Shown here piece after piece: positions 12,346 to 23,300 of a stretch of DNA of 64,000 nt. This DNA is from Arbacia lixula (Eukaryota; Echinodermata; Echinoidea; Arbacioida; Arbaciidae): assembly GCA_963669155.1 (NCBI GenBank), contig OZ022579.1, positions 20,369,571-20,433,570 on the forward strand, given 5' to 3'. The position numbers and the translations under genes were made by a program. The notes under the pieces were generated by a model that saw only the letters and a program-made list of their open reading frames with translations, did no database searches and had not been told where the DNA came from. Position 1 is the stretch's first letter. Each line of letters opens with the position of its first letter.

Positions 12346-13127
12346 TCTAATTTAGTACTAAAATAGCATTAACAGACTCTCAGTCTTTCCGTGGAGCAAG
12401 AATACGTGCTGGACATCAATTAACAGCATTCGAAATGAAGTGACACAAGATTGTACTAAAGGGTGCGTATTTTATTCCGTTCAGAACTCCCAATATAATG
12501 ACCATTGCATGCTTTGGTCCTTCGTTCGTCCACTCTGAGCCGACGAATGGCAGTGTATGCATAGTACAGGTACTGTGCTGTAGCGTAGCGTAGCCGTGCA
12601 GGCAAAATCTGCAATCTGTGTATGCTTTATGGCCTAAGTTCATGATTTGTGTTGCTCTTTGGTGATGTCTTGTGCTACGAGTTCAGTTATGCGATGAATC
12701 CCGTTACGATTTATCGATACCGTTTGATTAATTCAGTATCAATGTATTTTTTAAGAGGATACATGTACACGCTGATGATGATAAGCAAGATGTTGGCGAA
12801 TTTCTTGATGGTGATTGTGAAGATGAATACAGCCATTTCTCAAAACATGTAGCAATGAACTTTCAACTATGAATGGATAGGCCTATCTTAAGTGTCCTAT
12901 CAAGAGTAGGCAAATTACTTAGTCAAAAATACTCATTTGAATAGCAAACATACTTAAGCACAAAAAGTATTTACTTAATTGGAGCAATATTTTTACTTAT
13001 ACTTAGCCAAATACTTAAGTCAAAAATCGTCCTTTGAATACCATTTTTGGCTAAGTATTTTATTTAAGCCAAATACTAAGTATTTGTCTTATTTTTTATA
13101 CTTAAGTATTGAATTGAATACTGCCCC

Positions 13128-13308
13128 AGGAGTATGCAGTTAATGGTCTGGAGTGGCCGAGCCAAAGTCCTGACTTGAACCCAATCAAAAACCTTTAGAA
13201 AGAGCTCAAGGTGAAGGTCAACCCAAGGAAGCCCGGCAACCTGAAGGTCTTGGAGAGGATAGCAAAGGAGGAATGGGCCAAAATTCCTGTAGAGACATGC
13301 AAGAACTG
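13128..13308 (+). pseudogene. Tc1-like transposase, C-terminal remainder
   Basis: Reading resumes as EYAVNGLEWPSQSPDLNPIK, directly continuing the WFQ that ends at 6687. The usual NPIENLW reads NPIKNL followed by a stop, so the third catalytic acidic residue (Glu of the DD34E triad) is Lys. The tail KEEWAKIPVETCKN is typical of the family. This piece confirms that 6688-13127 is a later insertion into a Tc1 element. Confidence 0.9.
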
Positions 13309-13605
13309 AATAACACACTAAAGGAGACGTCTGGAGGCAATCATTGCGAATGAAGGCTATTTAATTGATTATTAACTTGTGGTTCATGACAGGGGTATGA
13401 ATACTTTTGGACATCAGAAAATCCAGGAAAGTTACCTATTCTTTTGATATCCAAATGAGGTGAAAATAAAAATGGCACGCTTTTGTACATGATACCTAAA
13501 TGTACTTGATTGATTTGTAACTGACTCCATTTCTACTCTTATTTGTCTTAAAATGCAAAAAATGTGATTTTCCAAGGGGTATGAATACTTCTGAGCACAA
13601 CTGTA

Positions 13606-14390
13606 TAATATACATGTATAATATAACTGTATAATATGTACATGTATACGGTTTTGCATGTTAAACATATAATGTTTAACATGCAAAACCGTATACATGT
13701 ACATTGTATGGAGTATGTCTGTTCCTTGTGTCAATTATGATCGAACCTCTTGTGTCCACATTTTCTCCCATATTACAATTTGCTTCTTGTCTTCCGAAAA
13801 TTATTCATGAACGATATGATACTTAATAAAAAAATGTCAGAAGTGTCCAAGCATCTGTCCTCTACGATGTGCAAAAATCGATGACAGCATGCTTATCTTG
13901 ATACCTAATTGATATTAGCCAAAGCCACTTCTTGTACATATCTGTTCCTCTGTCATATGTTTAACACGCAAACTCATATGTATTGAGTATGTATGTCCCT
14001 TGTGTCCGTTATATATAGGCCTCTTGTGTCCACATTTTCTCCCATATTAGTAATTTGTCTTCATTATCATGCTAATGTTTGGTAAAGAGATGGGTGGTCC
14101 TTATGTAAATATATGTGTACGCAATCCTGACGAAGGTGAAAATCTGAAGTGAGGAACCCATCTTAAAACTGGTTGTATTTAATGTACGTTTTCATGCCTA
14201 CGAATCAGGTTTTTTTCTTATCACCGAGTCCTGGAATGTGCTATATTGCATTAGTAGAGTGACATGTTGCACTAGTCTCAACATCCAATTTGACCTATAT
14301 CAAAAGATGCCTCATGAAGTCACAAAATTATCATTTTAATGATAACTATTTTTTTTTATCCCTTTGGCAGATTTTTATTCTCTGCTTTTA
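13606..14390 (+). repeat. Dispersed repeat R1, copy A, right part, with internal duplication
   Basis: This continues R1 after the Tc1 element: CTTGTGTCCACATTTTCTCC occurs twice (near 13750 and 14023). The stretch GATGTGCAAAAATCGATGAC to CTGTTCCTCTG (13868-13955) repeats the sequence left of the Tc1 insertion, so copy A carries a tandem duplication of about 0.55 kb. The tail (GAGGAACCCATCTTA, CATGCCTACGAATCA, GAGTCCTGGAATGTGCTATA) matches 46300-46400 and the reverse of 48420-48520. Confidence 0.7.
13637..13703. repeat. Perfect 31-bp inverted repeat, 5-nt loop
   Basis: The arm at 13637-13667 and its exact reverse complement at 13673-13703 flank the loop TATAA. The arm includes TATACGGTTTTGCATG. 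It lies just right of the Tc1 end inside R1, where sister copies have only one arm (a GTTTGCATGTTTAACATATG-like word near 48700). It is therefore a local inversion-duplication rather than part of the family consensus. Confidence 0.9.
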
Positions 14391-14394
14391 TTGT

Positions 14395-14854
14395 GACTAA
14401 CTTATCTTCAGGGTGAACTATCCCTTTAACCTATTTTGGAAAAGTTCATTGACCTCTGACCTTTCAGGGATTTTACCAAATATGTCATCAAAATACCTCC
14501 ATGTAGTGATCTATCTTTGACTTACCATGTTTGGCTGGAATTGAATCATTGCATTTAGATTTATTGTGAAAAATACAAATTTGGGAGCAAATATGTATAT
14601 AGACAAGTTTGCCAATGGACATTGCCCTTTGACCTCTGACCTTTTAGGGATTTTACAAAATATGTCACAAGTCTATTTCCAAGAAGTGATTTATCGTACC
14701 ATGTTTGGTTAGAAATGCATCATTGGATTTGACTTCATTGTGAAAAACATCATTTTTGTTTGCATTTTTTATAAAGTTCATTGAACTGTGACCTTTGACC
14801 TTAATCAGAATTGGCCCCTATTTCCCACAGTTCATTGGTTTCATGCAATGCACG
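14395..14854 (+). repeat. TGACC-rich element, copy 1, main part
   Basis: Recurring GTTCATTGACC, CTGACCTTTCAGGGATTTTA and GTACCATGTTTGG words mark the family described at 28562-30022. This copy is interrupted at its ATGCAATGCACG stretch by the solo LTR (14855-16465) and resumes at 16466. Confidence 0.85.
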
Positions 14855-16465
14855 TGTAACGGATATGAATATATGACCCCATGTAAGATTTATATTTTCC
14901 ATGTGAAAAGTCCCATGTCTTTATATTATAGCACTTTCACATTTTAGAGTAGAACCAAACTAAGCTGCATTACGGCCAGTTCACATTTGACTGGATGTAA
15001 GGTTGTTAAGGAAGAGATTTCTAGGGAAACCTTTAAATGATGACGTACATCTTTTTCAGGTGAACCAGGAGAGTTTAAGGACGAACAAATAATCCAACTC
15101 CAGTAAATCTTGGCCATTTGCAAAGAAAACTAAAAGAGAGAATATTGCCTAGGGGAACGCTCAGTCCCTTACGATGACCGAACCCAAGGACAATGCTTTA
15201 AATCACCAGTGGCTGGACATGTGTTCAAGAGAATTCCACCTCCTCATAGAAGCCTGAACATACACTTGTAAAAGGAATGTTTTGGAGAACTAAAAGGTCT
15301 GTGCGGGAAGTGTATTACTTTTGTTTACAAACACAGCACTTTCTCATTACTATTGTTTATAAACACAGCACTTTCTCTGAAGTGAAAGTAACTGTGACAT
15401 AGACTCTGATTTCTATGAATGAACTGAAGGACAATATTATTTTTCTCTGAACTTGAAGAAGGGGTGACAGGAAGTAGACCTGTTGACCAATAGGAATTAA
15501 TATTTTATACTCCGTCCCCTTTTCTTATACTCTCAACCAATTGTAATCAAGTAAACACTTCTTCACCAGGTGATTGACACACATTGGAACATGTAGTGTA
15601 GGAGTAATATAAAAGAAGGGTGCAAGGAGGAGAGTTTTCAGGCTTTTCAGAGTTTTCCCGGAGTTTCCAGAGTTTTCAGAGTTTCTCCAGAGTTTTCAGA
15701 GTTATTCCAGAGTTATGGAGTTTTAGAGTTATAGAGTTTTCCAGAGATCCAGAATAAGTTAGCCCGGGAGGGGAGAGATGACAACAACTCTACATGGGAG
15801 ATGAGGCTCCAACAGTCTTGTTATAAGTTGGAGATGGAGAGTCCACTTGACTAAGAACAATTTGAAGCACAAACCATACTCGTGTAAAGTTCCAAGCAAT
15901 AACGCCTCCGGATTGAGATGGACAGACTACGAGTATAGTCTTTACAGAACTCTAAGTCTTTGTGAAAATGCAACCAACGTCGTATAATCTGGACATGCAG
16001 ACAACGTCGTAATAACTGGACATGCGGATGACAACAGAGGGATAACTGGACACGCGGAGGACCAGCTTCGGAGACCGGGATGACAGCGTCCGAGATGAGA
16101 CTAGCGATCCAATAATTATTAGAGAGCTCTCGCGCGCGCTTTCCAAATCAGAAGTACCGTACGTACGTGAGTAGATAAAACGTTTTGTACTATTTAATTT
16201 GTGTATCCCCTGTATCATTAAGTAGAATAAATGTTAGCGTTAATGCTTCCCAATGGCATTTAGATGTGTCGGATCATAACCTATGTCGCTAATCGTTATG
16301 TCTTGTCTTCCCAGACCAGAGTGATGCTTCAGTGAGAGTGTGTGGTGGTTTGTGTAAGGACATTAAGGTCAGTCAACCATTTAAATAGTAATGTCTGGAC
16401 CCTAGCATATTACATACAGACCAAACGATAAAGTGGCTCCCCAACCACGAATGCTATGGGTTACA
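14855..16465 (+). mobile_element. Solo LTR, Gypsy-like, 1.6 kb (fossil)
   Basis: The ends are TGTAAC and GTTACA, flanked by a 4-bp direct repeat CACG (14851-14854 and 16466-16469). It splits a TGACC-rich element exactly, so the insertion limits are firm. Parts: U3 with a TATA-like AATATAAAAG near 15607, a leader with tandem GAGTTTTCAGA-type units (about 15632-15740), and a poly(A) signal GAATAAATG near 16226 within R/U5. No internal region or partner LTR is present, so it is a recombination relic. It is younger than the TGACC element it entered. Family assignment rests on LTR form only. Confidence 0.75.
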
Positions 16466-16585
16466 CACGCATGCACCAAATTTGAAGCACATCTAGTGAA
16501 CTGTTCTCAAGATGTTGCGTAAACGGATTTGGGACGGACGGACAACCTGAAAACATGTCTCCAGCCACTTTGTGGCGGATGTATA
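16466..16585 (+). repeat. TGACC-rich element, copy 1, 3' end
   Basis: This continues from 14854 with the family's 3' sequence: CACCAAATTTGAAGC, TTCTCAAGATGTTGCG, GGGACGGACGGACAACC and the terminal hairpin CAGCCACTTTGTGGCGG followed by ATAAAAA. Confidence 0.85.
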
Positions 16586-16762
16586 AAAAGTTCACAGAAG
16601 AGAAAAAAAAGTCAATAATTCAGAAGTTTTAATCTTAACTTGAAATTGTCACTTTAATCATGAGGTATGATGTATCATGGCTATCATGATTTCCATTGAA
16701 CTCTTACAATAGACAAGTTAGGATAAATCAAACTTTAAATTTGCAGTCCCCAACTCCCTTAA

Positions 16763-17282
16763 AGACAGCCAGTCCCTTTTTCAGATCACCACAAAACCAT
16801 CAATACATTGGCAAAACATATAGAGAAGTGTTAGCAAGCTCTATATTCACAATTTGAAACTGATACGTAGTGTAAAATTCAAATAAAGCACGTAAACAAC
16901 GTCTGATTAATAGTCTTTACCTCAGGCTCTTTGCAGTTTGTGTTGAAATTTCTACTTTATTGATTAATCTGTTTATTAAATTATAAAACGCATTATGAAA
17001 AAAAATGTTCTATGGAAGGAATCATCTCCAAAGTTTGGAAGTTACTCATAAAATTAGGATTTCACACACGCATAATAACCACATAGATACTGTAACAAAG
17101 ACTAATACTTTTTTCGTAGTACGAAAAAAATCGGTTTGAAATTTAACGGCTGAAATTTTTTACATAAAAAGAGAGCTTCAACATGCTATATTCTTAGAAA
17201 TGGTCTTGAATCACACTTTCTTCAATTTACGATCGTGATAGACGATTTCAAATTTTAAGCATGCAAAAGGGATGGACAATCT
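16763..17282. mobile_element. 520-bp MITE with TTAA target duplication, copy 1
   Basis: TTAA flanks both ends (16759-16762 and 17283-17286). The ends AGACAGCCAGTCCCTTTT and, reversed, AGATTGTCCATCCCTTTT are inverted repeats. A second copy of exactly the same length lies at 39720-40239 in the same orientation. No coding capacity was seen. TTAA duplication is typical of piggyBac and Kolobok superfamilies; which of these mobilised it is unknown. Confidence 0.88.
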
Positions 17283-17286
17283 TTAA

Positions 17287-17315
17287 CATGTGTGTGTGTG
17301 TGTGGGGGGGGGGGA
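17287..17315. repeat. GT microsatellite with poly-G
   Basis: TGTGTG units run into a run of ten or more G, between the TTAA MITE and the palindrome array. Confidence 0.85.
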
Positions 17316-17600
17316 AATCTTGATATCAAGAAGTCGAATTCTTGATATCAAGAATTCAATTTCTTGACATCAAGAATTGCCATTGCTTAACGACACAAAA
17401 CCATTTCTTGATATCAAGAATTCGAATTGTTGATATCAAGAAATCGAATTCGTGATATCAAGAATTCGAATTGTTGATATCAAGAAATGGTTTTGTGTAG
17501 TCAAGCAATGGCAATTCTTCATATCAAGAAATCAAATTCTTGATATCAAGAAGTGGAATTCTTGATATCAAGAAATCAAATTCGTGATATCAAGAAATAG
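17316..17600. repeat. Array of a self-complementary 16-mer (TTCTTGATATCAAGAA)
   Basis: Eleven copies or near copies of the perfect palindrome TTCTTGATATCAAGAA occur at about 21-24 bp spacing, separated by short GTCGAA/TCGAAT/AATCAA linkers. Between about 17373 and 17518 the array is itself mirrored: GCCATTGCTTAACGACAC and ACCATTTCTTG on the left reappear reversed on the right. It could form cruciforms at several registers. No gene was seen. Confidence 0.9.
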
Positions 17601-18301
17601 GAATAAATGTTAAAACGGCTTGCCATACGGCCGCAACACTGCGGGAGTTCCGGCAGCGCGCCCAATCATTTTCCACTAAAACGCCAAAAGGCAGCTGGAA
17701 AGAAATATATTGCGCAGATTTTGCGTGTCGCGCATTTACCTGGGATGAATCAATGAAAATTGTATCGATCACCGATAGCCCGGATATCGATAGTCCACAG
17801 GGAAAAAAAAAGACTATCGTGCGAATCCAAAAATCGGGGATATCCCGTTGTCGGCTATTAGTACACTGTATTGGACCATTTATGAGCACATTTCAGTTAG
17901 TGCACTGCACTGACCATAGGGTATTTAAACCCCTACTTAATACAATTTTGTATCACACCTGACGAAGTGTTGCAGCGGCGCACGAAACGTCGTGATCTTT
18001 TCGATTCCGTTTACCTTACATTGCGAGACAAACGATTATCAGTAGCTATAAAAATCATGTCTGCCTTTGATCAACCACATCATAAAACCTACACTATAAT
18101 ACTGAGCGTCAGAATGAAAGAAGAAATTTACATGTTATAACTGTTCCATGATACCTCAAATATCTTATGAAGTATCACAAATGTATTTATCACCTATTAA
18201 TATGCCGATGATGCATTTTAAGTAATGCACACAGATTCAATAGTGCATCGGTTTGCAAGGGAATAAGTGTTTACTTTTCTAGCTTCACAGTATGAACACC
18301 T
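17601..18301. other. No gene seen
   Basis: No coding frame, RNA gene or repeat seen elsewhere in the window was recognised. A short open frame on the minus strand (17590-17889) lacks any family match that I recognise. Confidence 0.5.
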
Positions 18302-18305
18302 TTAA

Positions 18306-18980
18306 AGGGCCCATGTAATCAAAATGTATGTTGACGTCTGTTGATGCAACTTAATATGTATACATGTATAACAAAATCACTTACTGTTCAATGGAATTAT
18401 GTGTCCTATATTTTAAAATAATTTTTTCTATATTTTTCTAAGCACCGATAAGCCCCGCCTACAAAAATATCCACCAACTCGAGATTCTTGTTGTGACGTC
18501 ATCAAAGGTAAAGATTAGCAGGATAATAGACAGAATTATGCACAAATTACACATTGCAATGACTACCCCCACCTGCCCACAAGAGCATCACATGTCTTCA
18601 CACACTACAACCTAACAACCTTTCATGTGGGAATGGTCGTTTCCTTGTGTCAGAAATGTGCTAGCTATGCCAAGGGGGAAAATACATTGTATGAACATGT
18701 GATGACATTATAAGCACTTGCACGTAGTCATTGCAATGTTAAGTTTGTGAATAAATTATGTCTATTATCTTGCTAATTTATACCTGTGATGATGTCACAA
18801 CAAGAATCTTTGAGTTGGAGGATATTTTTGGAGGCGGGGCTTATCAGTGCCGAGAAAAATATAGAAAAAATTATTTTAAAATATAGGACACATAATTCCA
18901 TTGAACAGTTAGTGATTCTGTTAAATACATATTAAGTTGAATCAACAGACGTCAACATACATTTTGATTACAGGGGACCT
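18306..18980. mobile_element. Foldback element, about 255-bp arms, TTAA flanks
   Basis: The left arm 18306-18560 (AGGGCCCATG, TGTTGACGTC, AAGCCCCGCC, TTGTTGTGACGTCATC) returns reversed at 18725-18980. TTAA lies directly outside both ends (18302-18305, 18981-18984). The loop, about 165 bp, is unique. No coding capacity was seen. It is a MITE or foldback of a TTAA-targeting superfamily. Confidence 0.88.
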
Positions 18981-19083
18981 TTAATGTTCTGCTATCATCA
19001 TGTATATTGAGGGGGTAGATCACTCTGACAGTATAATTGCACACATCTATAAAGACACCTTTTTGTATTTCCCTTGGAGTGGT

Positions 19084-19484
19084 CTTAATATGATCTCAAT
19101 CACATCACCAGCATAATTAACGGTACTAAGAAAGCACCATAAGGACTAGGGTTTGTGCGAGACAACTCAAAGATATCGCTAACGAGAGAGCTAAAGCTCA
19201 AACTTGCAAACTCCGATACATGCGAGTCGCCCCTGTCTCTTTGATCTCAGGCAGCGGCCACGAGATGGCGGTATACATTTCCTTATTATGGTCTTGTGTA
19301 TACTGCCATCTCGTGGATCTCAGGGATCAAAGAAACAATGGCAGCTCACATGTAACAGAGTTTGCTAGTTTGAGCCTTCGCTTTCTCATTAGCGGTATCT
19401 TTGAGTTGTCTCGGACAAATACTACTCCTGATGCTTTCGTAATACCCGCAATTATGCTGGTGATGTGATTGAGATTGTATTACC
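19084..19484. mobile_element. Foldback MITE, near-complete palindrome of about 390 bp
   Basis: CTCAATCACATCACCAGCAT at the left and its reverse at the right end bound two arms of about 190 bp meeting near 19285, with almost no loop. Shared arm words are AAGAAAGCACC, GAGACAACTCAAAGATA and CCACGAGATGGCGGTATAC. A one-armed relative lies at 34733-34905. Confidence 0.85.
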
Positions 19485-19936
19485 GATGCGTCAAACGTGT
19501 CGGGCTATCAAAGCCATCGATTTTGTTGTTGAATGTTGTCGCACAATGCATAGCATAGTCCAATACATGTGTATTCGTATTGGTTTGAAAGACCCAATTT
19601 CTTTTTTTTTTTAAATTGCGTGCTCAAAGTCAGGGTGCGGCTTTTCTGCAGGTGGGGATAATATGACGGTCAGTACAGTATATACTGGATGCCCTAGAGT
19701 GGTATACCAGATATATTGCATTCAGTGAATATTGCATGATTAGAAGATTTATACAACATTCATGCTCGCTGAATGCAATACATCTAGTATACCTCAAATG
19801 AAATCTAATATTACTATCATTACACAAGCAAACATACAATAGCCAAATCAGTGATTTGGGCTTTGGATTTGAGGTCTAGGGTGGAATTCAGACCATCAAC
19901 ACATTCATTCAAGCTTGTGATGGCAGAAGTGTGAAT

Positions 19937-20330
19937 TCAGTCCTTTTTAAGTTCAGAGATTACAGCAGAGGAATTATCTGTAGATGATTTCCCCTCACTC
20001 TGCTCCCCTTTCCTCTTCTTCTTTGGTTGATTAAGAAAGCCTATGGCAATGAAAGCAAATGTTAGGATGTGTCCAATGAAGTATGTTGATGCCCAGTAGC
20101 GTATCACAGACTCCCACCACAGCAGTAGGAAGCCGCAGGCAAGGAAGTCAAAGGCCCGCATGCGCAGGAACCAGTTGGCCCAGTCGAAGGCAGTCTGGTT
20201 TCGCTCAGAGCGGAAGGCATGGATCATGAGGTCTTCGGCCCAGACAACCATGGGGACAGTAAGGAAGCTGAGGTAGTAGCCTGGGTAGACACCATGCCAG
20301 TAGGCGCTCACCAACATCGTCACAGAGGTG
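19937..20330 (-). CDS. MBOAT7: MBOAT7 coding exon 7 (catalytic His, stop)
   Basis: The acceptor is CCTTCTAG. The exon reads TSVTMLVSAYWHGVYPGYY with the catalytic His, then WFLRMRAFDFLACGF and RYWASTYFIGH, and a basic hydrophilic tail ending ELKKD and TGA at 19937. No canonical AATAAA was found on this strand in the 450 bp downstream, so the 3' end of the transcript is unresolved. Confidence 0.96.
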
Positions 20331-23300
20331 CTAGAAGGATACAGAGCACACAGCCAGTATTCATTGTTATATACATCGTCTTAATAATCCTATTACCTGA
20401 TTGATTGACAGTCATGACACAGATTTCACCAGTCAAAGAGGGCTGTACATGTACATGTGTGAATTATCATTGCACACCCATACATACAGCGCTAATGCTG
20501 TGCGTGTGTTACACACAGGTCAGGGGCAAGAGGTGGACATCGGATTGTGCTGTCACATTGTTTTCTCAGCAGATTTTTTTTCCAAGAATTTTACAATTGT
20601 GAGACCCATTCTGCACTGTTTCTTTTCCTTGTTTTTTGCCTTTGAAAGATCGGTATTTGGCCAAATGCATATCAACCATATCGATATGAAAGTTGTACCA
20701 CTTCTTATTGATATAACGATATACCGCTGGAGTTTAACGGGCCATAATTGTACAAATATTCTGGTATTTTCTCCTTGTTGTGTACAAATGTTGAAATGCC
20801 ATCTATGTTACATAAATATGTTTTGTAGAGCATCCGAAGAGAACAGTGCTCTAAACATTGAAGATGATACCTATCATAAAGGAACAAAGAAACACAAACA
20901 GACATATTATTACTACCAGAAATGCAATTCCATATTCTGTTTATTCAGTGCAAGGGTTCTCATATTTCTGATACTTGACATATTGGCATAACAGCATCCA
21001 CTCATAAATTATGTTCAAAGTCTATGTAAAAAAGATGTGTTTCCTTGACATTTGACTGGGGAATATTAAATTTATAACTATGTGATATGGCTCTGGTTTT
21101 TTTAACATGCCCTAATTATGTCAACCAAGGGGGTAAAATTAAGAAGTATGTTAGCATACTTCTTATAAGTAATTTCATTATCCAAACGAGTTAGATTTAC
21201 AAGAATTTTAGGTTTCAGGGCTTAATTTAAAGTGGAACCTTGAGACACATCCATGAACAAACCAGTATTTCAATATTTTATAGCAAAATGTTACATACCT
21301 CAAACTTATGATATTTCAGTCATGCTTTACCAACTACTACAACAACAAATGGTGATGTTTACAGCACAGTTCAGAGATTATTTGTGCCAATTTATGGGTT
21401 TCAATTACATCAAATGTCATTTTTACAATGTTTTAAAGCAAAAATAGCTCCTAATATTTGATTTTGACCAAGAAAAGGTTTTATTTTTTATAGAAAATTT
21501 GCCTTTCATTGGGTCAAACTTATTGAATGTAAACATTGGATGATACTACAAAGTTACCATGAAAAAGAATTGGGAAAAACACTATGGTTGAAAATTTTCA
21601 TTTTCAACTCCTAGTATGTTTCGGACGTTACACTGTATTAACATTTCAACATGTCTCAGTTTGTAACTTGTACTGTAAGGACAATGCAAATACATAGTCA
21701 CATTGAGTATTTCGATGCATACCCAAATAGTTAAAGCTTTTTTCCCTTCCCAAATGCACTATACACATTGTTTACAGATGGCTGTTGTTGAAATACGTTT
21801 ATGTATGTGAAGTATTTGTTATAAATGATGCATATTTGTCCTAGAAAGAGACAAATACATAAAATATTGATATAGAAATGAGAAAAAGAACACTACAGAA
21901 TGTACTTTTTTATCCATAAGACTATGGATTATGTTTTGTTTCGGACGTTACAATATGTTAACATTGCAGTTAGATCATAGCATTGACATAGCAGAGACAT
22001 ACAGTGTATTGTACTGTGCTTAGTGTTCATAAATATTCTAGAAAATAGCTAATCCATTGCTTTCATGTAAGGATTGAATAAGTTTACCTGGTAATCAATT
22101 GTTAGATAAAACTTCTCATTACTTGTAATTGTGAAAATATGGCAAGTGGTAATGCATACTTTTGAATATGAGAGTTTCCATGAGATTGGAAAATTTTGTA
22201 TTTGTTAATAATCATTATACATACAGTGGGTGAATGAATACTGTTGTACAAAGGGCTCCTCCTTTATATAATATGTACATTTTGACAGCAGAATGGTTAC
22301 ATAAGCACAAGGAAATACCAGTTGACAAACATGCTGGTGAATTGTAAACCAAATACATGTATGTAACTACACTACTTTAACATCTACCAGACTACTGAAA
22401 TGTGCTATACAGGCTGTAATCATGAATGGAAACGTGCACACTGCTTAGAAAATGTGCACTAAACGTGCTTTAAATGTTGACAATTCTATCCAATAGTTCC
22501 CCTACAAATAGAGTTTATAACCATGTTGAGTGGCCTGAATCATGTTCTCTAATTATGAGATCTTAAGCTAGGAAACACTGAGGTGAAAGGTAAAGTCTAG
22601 TGTAGTTAATGGAGCAAGAATATGACACTTGCTGAGTTATGCAAAATGCCTCATTCATACACGTTGGAGCTGTCCGCTGTAGTTGTCAACCACTGTTGTC
22701 AACAACAAAAAAGAAATATTATCTTGAAGTTGACAGCAATTAATGTACAAAACACTGTACACTTGTATGTAGATACCTTCTTCAAACCAAGCTCAATTTA
22801 TACCTCCTTGTTCATGTACAACTGTACATGTACTATGCATGCTTAAGATCCCTGGCAACCCATAACCTTGCATACATACATCTCTTCTATACTTGCAATT
22901 GTCCAATTAAATATATATTGTATAATACCATATAACGATTCTGTTACTTCATGTCATTTCCTTTTCAAATTGTACTGTTGAAATACAAATAGAACTCAAA
23001 TTGAACTAATTTTAAAGACCCAATACCACAGTGAGAGTTATTTTTATGTGTAGCACATCTTACACACATTTGTGGGCTAATGGTGATTTTGACTGTGCAA
23101 ATAAAAAGACTTCCATCCAAAAAGAAACAATCTTGAGCACAGATTTATAATTGATGAATGTTTTAAATAAGTCCATTAATCCATTAATCATAAGAACTGG
23201 GAATTTCCCAGTCTTAAATCAAAATAGTTGCCCAGGGAGCCCACTTACCGGTTAAATAGATTGTTAATTTCTTGTATCCCTTAAAAACACACTTCAATTG

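Larger units (their letters stand above)
6688..13127. mobile_element. TIR-bounded insertion inside the Tc1 transposase
   Basis: The left end GGGCCGGTATTCAATTCAAT (6688) and the reverse complement of the right end, GGGGCAGTATTCAATTCAAT, match. Similarity continues through ACTTAAG and AATACTTAGTATTTGGC for about 55 bp. CAGG lies at both junctions and may be a short target duplication, but the exact ends are ambiguous by 2-3 bases. AAGTATTTGGCT-type motifs recur in both subterminal parts (6715-6830 and 12900-13100). No transposase was found between the ends apart from the LINE, so the carrier looks non-autonomous. The superfamily is not assigned. Confidence 0.7.
5445..13603 (+). mobile_element. 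Tc1/mariner transposon, interrupted by nested insertions
   Basis: The ends are inverted copies of CAGTTGTGCTCAGAAGTATT (about 28 bp alike), each flanked by TA (5443-5444 and 13604-13605), the Tc1/mariner target duplication. A second inverted pair (AAAAGTATTCATGCCCCTGTC type) lies near 5640 and 13390, as in IR/DR-type Tc1 elements. The transposase gene is split: its front part is at 6043-6687 and its end at 13128-13308. A 6.4-kb insertion sits between them. Without it the element would be about 1.7 kb, normal for Tc1. Confidence 0.92.

Noticed and set aside
17316-17600. CRISPR array
   Set aside because: Units are palindromes with no unique spacers of constant length, and the DNA is clearly animal.
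20401-20991. 196-residue open frame on the plus strand just upstream of MBOAT7 exon 7
   Set aside because: No recognisable family, odd composition, overlaps intron 6 sequence with ACATGTAC runs and no splice partners; likely chance.
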